Assembly (NCBI GenBank): GCA_904066235.2
Contig: CAJFCV020000004.1
Coordinates: forward strand, 2,790,001 to 2,854,000
Source: Bursaphelenchus xylophilus
Taxonomy: Eukaryota > Nematoda > Chromadorea > Rhabditida > Aphelenchoididae
Direction: 5' to 3'
DNA: 64,000 nucleotides
The position numbers were made by a program, and so were the translations under genes. A model generated the notes under the pieces. The model did not search any database, had not been told where the DNA came from, and was given only the letters and a program-made list of their open reading frames with translations. Each line of letters starts with the position of its first letter. Position 1 is the first letter of the stretch. Shown here piece after piece: positions 35,601 to 44,600 of this stretch.

Positions 35601-38600
35601 TAAACCTGTCTAGCAAAAAAAATCATCTTTTTTAGCATAATCATCCAAATTCAGTCCAAAATTGTCTAAATTAATATAATTTTAATCCAAAACTTCAATA
35701 AATACTCTATTTTTCTATTCCAAAAAGCTCATCTCCCTTCCTAAAGCCCTTCACTTACCAGTAGCTTCCTCTCCCTTCAAGAAGACCCAGATTTTCAGCG
35801 CTGTGAGCGCTTCGTGTCCGCTCATTTCCTTCTTGATCTGCCGGATATCACTGTCGTGGATTCCCAGCGCCCTGGCCAGCCGTTGCCAGTCCCCATGGAT
35901 CTTCTTGGCCACATAGTCCATTTGTGTGGCCAAATCTCCCTCCGTTGGGGAGCCGGTCAACGCGGTTTGATAGCGCGCTTGGATCGGGTCCAATGGGGAA
36001 GTTGCGGCTGGTTTGAGGGCCGGCAAAGGTCCTCTGTAGTCGGGCAAAGTGATGCTGAGGGTGCAGATGGGATGCTGAGGTGGTAGGTTCTCGGATCTGA
36101 TTCTCGGCTCCTTCATCAGAGCGATTCGACCGGTCGCACTGGCCTCCTGATCATCCGGTTGACGGACCTGGAAAAACGTCAAATTTTATGCATTTTCACG
36201 TTTTCTCTGCCTAAGCTTTTGGGCTCAAAATTTCCCTTATCACTCCTAGTTTGTATTTCGTACCTTCGAATTGAACGCCAGCCGGTTTTCTTGGAATGGC
36301 AAGAAGAAAACGGCCAATTGGTCGCCACTTTTCGTGATCGGAACCAAATTGCCGGCAAACTCGAGGAATTGATGTCTTCCGCCGAGAACTTCGACGTCTC
36401 TGCTTCTGGCGACTTCGATAAAGCCTTCTTGTTTCTCCAACGTCTTGTCCTCCTTGTCATCGGTCATACAGAACAGTCGGAGTTGGCCTTCCAATGGGAA
36501 CGGACGCCGGGCAAAGGCGACAAACTTGGCCATGTATGGAACAGCGATGGCTTCGTTGTAGACTTCCTGCGCCATCCGGGCGGCGTCACGGGGAGTCTGG
36601 CAGTCCATTAACCAGAATCTGGCGGACACTGTTGTCGTAAAACTGACTTCTTCGCCGGTGAAGGTCAGTTGAGTTGTGCCGGTGATATCTTCCCATTGAG
36701 CGGGAGATGAGCCTCCGGTGATCGAACATAGGAGTCTGAAATTAACAAATTATCATTATATTTTCGTCCAAAGTACTATTCCTTAATTTTTCAGCCGAGG
36801 AGAAGACTTGACACATTTGGGAGAACACTTGACCCAAATGTGTCAAGTGTTCTCCTCAAAGGCCAAAACGTTGTAATAGCCTTCACACTTCCAAACTACG
36901 ATTTCTACGGCTTTTAAAACCCATTTTTAACTTGGTTTATTTCCGATTCACGCTAAGCGAACACTTGACTCAAAATGTGTCAAGTGTTCTCCTCAGTCCT
37001 CAGAATTCCGGAGACCATCTAAAATACAATTCCATTCACCAACTGAATTCCCCTTATCCATTTCAATCAATTTCCGACCATTACCAGCCCCGGGAAAACA
37101 GTTGACCCGCATGAGTCAACTCTTTCCCTCGCTCTCCAACCTACCTCAAAGTCGGCGGCTCTTGCCCCGGTTGTCCAGTATACTGTGTGAGCATGCTCTT
37201 GTTCGAAGACTGCGGCAGTGGGATGCACAATGTGATGGGTTTATGGAACTTTCTCCGCCTCGGCTCCACCGTAACAATCGGCGAAACGGCGACTCGATTT
37301 CCATGCAATTTGGTGACAATTTCGTTGGGTACGGGTTGCGCCTGAACCGAGACTTTGATGATCTTGGTCAAACTTCCATCCGGGAAGATGGCTTGGACTT
37401 TGGGGACCACCGAAGAGAGAATGACTCCTCCTTCCGGGCCCACGCAATGAACCTCTTGACGGACGCGCGTCACCACCGCGAAATACATGGGGAAATCGTT
37501 GGTGAGGATGCGAGTGATGCGAGAAGTGTGTAGGTCGTCGAGTTGGCTGAGTTCGTTGGCGTCGAAGGACTCGTTGAGAACCTGAACACAAGATTTTTGC
37601 TATTTTTTTGGATTTCATCGATGTTACAGTAATCCTTATAGACTGTTTTGTTTTAAAATTACATTTCAGAGCTCATAATATTATTTACTAACCATTACAG
37701 AGCCGCGCGATCCAAAAAAATGCAAAAAGTCACGTTTTTAAGCCAAAAATGGCCTAAAGTAATATCGGATTACTCAAAATTTTCCATTTTTTATATCAAC
37801 AATTAGCTAATAATGTCATAAAAAGTCTCAAAAATAACAAAAAAGCAATTTACCTCCTGAACAGCATCTTCAGTGGCCTCCAATTGATGTTCTTTCCAAT
37901 GTTGGCCATCATCCGATCTCAAGATCACGATTTCCCTTTCTCTCCCCCTCAACGATGCGAAGTGTGGCACCTCCAACACGACGGGTCCCAAGAACTTGGC
38001 ACTATGCGGTCCCATCTCCAGGATTCGCGACGCCAGCGCCTCTCCCTCACTCAATGGCGGCGGATGGGCCAGCTTTTCTTTGCGCAGATATCGACAAGTA
38101 ATCCGCATTGGCTGGGCCGCTTTTCGTGGTGGAATGATGACACGGACGCCCGAATGACGACAGCCTCGCATCGCACCGCCGCGCGCGTCCACCAGGAACG
38201 AGATCAGGAAGCTAAAATGCACAGTAAGCAACTAGGGCCAAGAACGGGCAAAAGATCAACGAAAATACGGAGATTCAGGCCTAAAATGAGTGGGAAATTG
38301 CATTAGCTATAATCACTTATATACTAAACTTTCATAAATTCTATTTTCAACCAATTTGAATATAAGTTTTCGTCTCTTTTAGGCAAAAAACACAAAATTT
38401 CGACACTTCTTCGTCAAAAAGTCATCATTTTTTGATAATTTTATAAATTTCCCACAAATTTTCAGACACAGTGCGTAGTGTTATAGACGATAGACCAGTT
38501 AGCGTGTTTAGCAATCATTTCACAGCAGCGCACGTTCAAAAACCCCGAATTTAGCGGCTTGTTGCAGAATGCCAATTTTCGTCTCAAGACCCAAAATTTT

Positions 38601-41600
38601 CAAAAATTAATCTCTCAACTTATGCAACCACGATTTCAGCTTCTACACAGTCGATTTAGCTATTCTACACATCAAAAGCCCAACATCTACGTCAACTTTT
38701 AGCTTCATCTTGCCCTAAAATCAAGTCTAATATTGTTAAGCGACGAGTAAACTCTCCAAAATACATGGACAAGATTACCGCACACCAACCAACCAAGTCT
38801 GTAAAACCTACGTCTTCAGGTGTAACTTGCTGGAAATCGGAAAAAATGGTGTTAATCAAAGAAGAAGTTAGAAGTTTGCGAAAAAAGCGAAAAATGTGAA
38901 AAAGCGATAAATTTATTGAATAAAAGGCAGTCTGATGGCTTATAAAGTAGTGTAAGACATCACGACACAACTAGATTTTTTTTACTCTACCAAATTTTCG
39001 ATGATTTAAATTTGCGAAAGTTTTTTTTCGCAGCGAAGAAAACCTGCGAAAGATTTATTTCGCGGCGAAGAAAATCTGCGAAAGATTTCAAAATTGTCTT
39101 AAACTAAAGACAATGAAAGACAAAACTAAATGGAAAATAAAAATCGTTCAGCAGAAAGAATTAGACATGCTAAAAAAGCGAAAAATATAATAACATACCT
39201 GGGCTGGATGGTATCTCGGACAATGATGATATTATCATCTGTGGAGTGATCCAGAATTGTTGGGTCAGGGATGGCAGTGGTTACAGGTTCAGCCTTAAAC
39301 ATTAAACGTCATATTTTCTATCTTAGATAGGCCATGGACATTTTATACGATGAAATGTGTCAAAAACTTCTTCGGAAGTTTTCATCGTATAAAATGTCTT
39401 CTAATATCTTAAAAGAATAGATAGGTATTAGGCGTATTTTATGAAGATGTTTCAGTCATCACTACATTCTAGTGACATTTTATACGATAAAACATGACTA
39501 AACTTCCAGACACTTTTTCTCGTATAAAATGTCTCCTATTGTCCCAAAAATTCTAAATTGGTATCTAGGCGGCTTCATGAATATTTTTCAGTCTTCAACT
39601 ACAGTCTAGTGACATTTTATACGGTAAAACATGACTAAACTTCCGGACACTTTTCCCCGTATAAAATGTCCCCCAAAGTAAATTTCTTTAACTGTCAAGA
39701 CAAAATGGCCCAAAAGGACTTTTTGTGCACTAATTAAGTTTAACAAGTGTGATATATATTAATATACGAACAAGAAAATCAAATCTTGTCTAAACCATGA
39801 AGGCTAATCTCATCAAGTCCAAAACCAACCTGCGCTCGCTTGATCACTGCGTCCAAATCGGCGTCAGTGGCGTCAAATGTGCTATTCTTTCCTTGTTCTC
39901 CAGTGTGGATCAAATGGATGACCGCCGAGTCCTTGAGGCCTTGCGTAATGCTCTCATTAAAGTCCTTGGCGTGCTCCTGTTGGGCCTGTTGATGTTCGTC
40001 CACCTCGTCCTCCGAATCCGAGAACATGGTCTCGTTCATGCGCTCCGGGTTCTGCGGCTTGTATCGCTCCTCCGTGACGGTGGTGGTCTCGGTGATTACG
40101 GTGGTTTCGGTGACCGTTTTCAGCGTCTCCACAACGCTCACGTAGCCCAGTCTTTGGGCGATCGACAGCGGGGTTTGGCCGTTCTGAAAACAAAATGTTT
40201 TGCGGTGAAATGAAACACCTCATTGCCACTAGTGTTGTGGGAAAATAAATCACAAATTTCACCGTATTTTAGACACTAAAATTAGGCTGTAAGTCAACTA
40301 TTTGGGTTGGGATAATCGAATTATGTGGAAGCCATTGAAAGCATTGGGTGTAATGTTTTCGCAGGCCCCATATGTTCCGCTGGGCTCGGCTAATTGGACT
40401 AATTCAATTAGAACCGCGAGCACCATGCAAGCGATTGATTACAATAGAAGAAGAATTTTCTGGATTTTTTGGAAATTTTAGGATCCAAAAAAATAAAAAT
40501 GAGAAAAAAATTTCGAATGTGGTATAAACCATTACAAAAAACGCAAAAAGTACAATGACGGACCTGATCCAGCAGCAAAAAATGTACCTTTTTGCATCCG
40601 GGAAGTATCAAAAATGTAGCAAAATACCTCCTAGTGGTACCCCAAGTGCAACGCTCTGATTTTCTTTCAATTTTGCACACACATAGGTCATCAACTAACT
40701 ATCAATTCCTCAAAGTTTTAGCTCGCGCTTTGAAAGCGCTGCCGAAATATTGAACGATCTTCGCCGCCGAGAGAACACGCAAAACGTGGAGAGCAGTCAG
40801 AAAGAAACCATTTTTTGACCATAACTTTGCTAGTTTCGTGCGGGAAAAATTGATTTTTTGTGGAAAGATTACCATCTATGGTAGAAATAGGCATGAAACT
40901 TTTCGTGCCGAAATTCGACAAAAAGTCTAAAATTTTCGCCGACTTTCGATATAAAAATCTCGGTTGTTTCTGCAAAACGCGAGCTAGGATTCTCGCATAT
41001 CTTTTAGGAAAAATTATTCTAAATTTGTGCGAAGTTTCATCAAAATCTAAGAGTCGCATTTTGGGTGCATCTCCTGTAAAAAAAATAAAAAAAAAACCCT
41101 AAAATAAGATCAATTTTTCCCGCCTAAATGAATATTTCACAGTATAAAATGTCCCCTGCTACCCTAAAATCACTTTAGATCTCATTTCCAAGCATCACAC
41201 GGCCTCTGCCGTCCATTATATATCAAAAATTGCCACTAAACCCAAAATTCCGATATTGCCCGCAGGGCTAATGCACTCAATTTCAATCCTGAAAATGGTC
41301 CTCACCCTCAATTTGGGCTGTTTATGCCGTGCATTTATTTTGGAAATACACTTTTTTTTATATAAAAAGGAGAATTTTTGCGCGTTCAACTGGAAAACTC
41401 ATTGTTCCAGGGGCCAAAAATTAATTTTATTGTCCAAAAATCGACCAGCCACTAAAAATTTTTGGGTAAATAGTACTCAATAAGGTTTTTTTGGGATCGA
41501 CAAACAATTTTGGGGAATTTTGAGGGGGTCGGGTACTGTAATTTACACAAAAAATTTCGATATTTTCGATTTTTTTTTTTGATTTTTTTCAATTTTTTTG

Positions 41601-44600
41601 GGTAAATAGTACTCCGCAAGGTCTTTTTGGGGCTCAAAAAACAATTTTTTGGGCATTTTTAGGCGGTCGGGATACTGTAATTTACAAAAAAAAATTTTGG
41701 TTTTTCACAATTTTTTCAATTTTTTTGCAAAAACTAAAAACAAATGGTGACAAAATCACAAAACTAAAAGCCAAAGCCCCCACGACATTGGTTTGTCTCA
41801 AAAATTTCGCAATTTCCCTCCCTAGAACAATATCGAAAACACCTTTCAAAGCCAATTTTCTGTGCCTTTGACTCGCGACGGAAGCGAAAAGGCGTAAAAT
41901 CTTTTCGTGGAGAGCCCACAATTTATTTTGGCACCACAAAAAAACCCCGTCACGACATGAAATTTCCGTCGCCAATCCCCGAGGAAATCAGGCGGGGGGG
42001 AAAACAATGGGGCTTGGTGGGACGTCACGGACTGTCGGTGGACTGCCGTAGGGGCCGGATTTTGATTTTCATATGTTTCAGAGTCTAATGAAACTGTTTG
42101 AAATCCAAAAAAATAATTTATAAGGGAAGTAGTACCCCAAATGCGACGCCCAGATTTTGATGAAACTTGGCACAAATTTAGTATATTTTTTTCTAAAATA
42201 TATTCGAGAATCCTAGCTCGCGCTTTGCAGAAACAACCGAGGTTTTTAGATCGAAAGTCAGCGAAAATTTAGGACTTTTTGCCGAATTTCGGCACAAAAA
42301 GTTTCATGCCTATTCCTACCATAGAGGGTAATGCTTCCACAAAAAATCATTTTTTTCCGCGCGAAACTAACAAAGTTATGGTCAAAAAGTGTTTTTCTCT
42401 CTGACCGCTCTCCACATTCAATGTACTCGCTCGGCAGAAAAAATCGTTCAATATCTCGGCGGCGGCTGCAAAGCGTGAGCTAAAACTTTCAGGCATTGAT
42501 ATTTAGTCTATTCCCGACGTATGTACAAAAAAAATTAAAATTTAAAGAATATCTCACTTGAAGTACTTCCCATGCAAATATCAACTCCTACGACGCCCAG
42601 ATTTTCTTTAAATTTTGCACACACGTCGGGCATAGACTAAATATCAATTCCTGAGAGTTCTAGCTCGCGCTTTGCGGGCGCCGCCGAGACATTGAACCAT
42701 CTTTGAAGCCGAGAGAGTACGCTAAACGCGGAGAGCGGTCAGAGAAAAAAGCATTTGACCATAACTTTGTTAGTTTCGTGCGGAAAAAAATGATTTTTTG
42801 CGGAAAGATTACCATCGATGGTAGAAATAGGCATGAAACTTTTTGTGCCGAAATTCGGCAAAAAGTCCTAAATTTTCGCCGTCTTTCGATCTAAAAATCT
42901 CGATGGTTTCTGCAAATCGCGAGCTAGGACTCTCACATATATTTTAGAAAAAAATTTTCTAAATTTGAGCCAAGTTTCATCAAAATCTGAGAGTCGCAGT
43001 TGAGGTACTTCGCCAAAAAATAAACTCCGTATTTCTCCCAAAAAAAATTAATCTCCAACTGCCAAATTAGATCTAAACTTAAAATTACCCCCAGTAGGTC
43101 AGAATAAATCGGAATTGGAATAAAAAACCAGCTGAAAAAAGACCAGCGGATCAACTCTTTGTGTCAATGCCCGTTTCAAATGCATATTCGAGTGAATTCC
43201 GATGGTTTGTTTATTTCCCCGCAGGGGATTACGCGGCAAAACAATTTTCGGACTCTCAGCGATTTTTTGCAGCCTAAACACTAAGAAAATCGGACGAAAT
43301 CTCCGCACCCAAATCTTCATGAATAACAAGTGACCTCCTATAAGGTTGATGCATAATTATCCGGCGTTTATATCGGCGCGTTTTGTTAGTTAAAATTGGC
43401 GTTTTGTTATATTTTGCATAAAAATAATCTTCTCTAGTTAGTTAATAAACATGAGTGTCGAAAACTATAGTCATATTCGCCATATTATGTTCGACGATCA
43501 GGCACTTCTGGCAGTCGCGGAACACGACGAAAGCTTGACAACACGAATACAGTCAACGATCGTTCGACGTCTCAAAAAGCTTGGAAAGGTATGGAAATTG
43601 GCTGGATGGGCCCCTCACAAACAAAGCCAATTGCGCAATTTGTTGAAAAACGCCGGATAATTATGCATCAACCTAATATAATGTCGGATGTCTTGACTTA
43701 CCGCAGTTTTTGTATTCGGACTTGCTCCATGTTCGAGCAAGTACCTCACAACGGAGTTGTGGCCCTGTTGGGCGGCCTGATGAAGTGGTGTGTAGCCGGC
43801 GGAGGTCTCCGAGCCTACCAGCGCGCCATGCTCCATCAAGAGCCGGACCATGTTGAGTTGGCCGAAATGACAGGCCACATGCAGTGGGGTGTATCCGGCC
43901 TTGGTTTTGGCGTTCACTTCGGCCTTGTTGGCGAGAAGGACTCGTGCGGCGTCGACCTGATCCTCTTGGGCGCAGAGATGAAGAGGGGTGAGGCCGTTGT
44001 TGGCGGTCGCATTCACTTTGGAGCCGTTCTCCAACAGCAACGCCGACATCTCGCTGTGGCCCGATTCGGCGGCCAAATGAAGCGGCGTGAAGCCGGCTTT
44101 GCTCGTGGCGTTGGGGTCGGCTTTGTAGCTCAATAAAGAGGAGGCAATTTCCATTTGATTCTTCTTGGCGGCGATGTGCAACGGAGTGTATCCATTCTTG
44201 GCGGTGGCTTGGGCGCCGGCTCCGTTTTGCAGCAAAAGTTGCGCGACTCGATCGTTATTGTAGTGAGCGGCGACATGCAGAGGCGTCACTTGGTTCTTGC
44301 CTTCAATATCGACCGGTGTGCCGCGTTCCAGCAGCAGTTTGGCGACGTCGTAGTTGCCGTATTTCGAGGCCAAATGAAGCGGAGTGAAGCCCTTCTTGGT
44401 GAGTGCGCGTTGGTTGGCGTTGTGGTCGAGGAGGATCTGCGCCACCTCCTCCTTGTCCTCCTTGGCGGCTATGTGCAGGGCAGTGTATTCGTCTTTGGAA
44501 GCGGCGTTCGGATCGGCTTTCGCGTTGAGGAGGATCAGGACAATATCGGTGTTTCCTGCAAGAAAAAAATGATGGTACAGTACCCCCAGAAAAGAATTTT

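Noticed and set aside
38692..38970. Minus-strand frame with [15 protein letters not shown] after a TTTCCAG site, between exons 5 and 6
   Set aside because: Exon 5 leaves two bases, and joining here gives a stop after seven codons. Exon 5 joins exon 6 directly with perfect ZU5 continuity. At most it would be a poison exon.
39779..39829. Readthrough of exon 4 to a stop ([16 protein letters not shown]) as a truncated ankyrin
   Set aside because: Possible because the donor GTTGGT is weak, but exon 5 and the ZU5 exons follow in phase, so I kept the spliced model.
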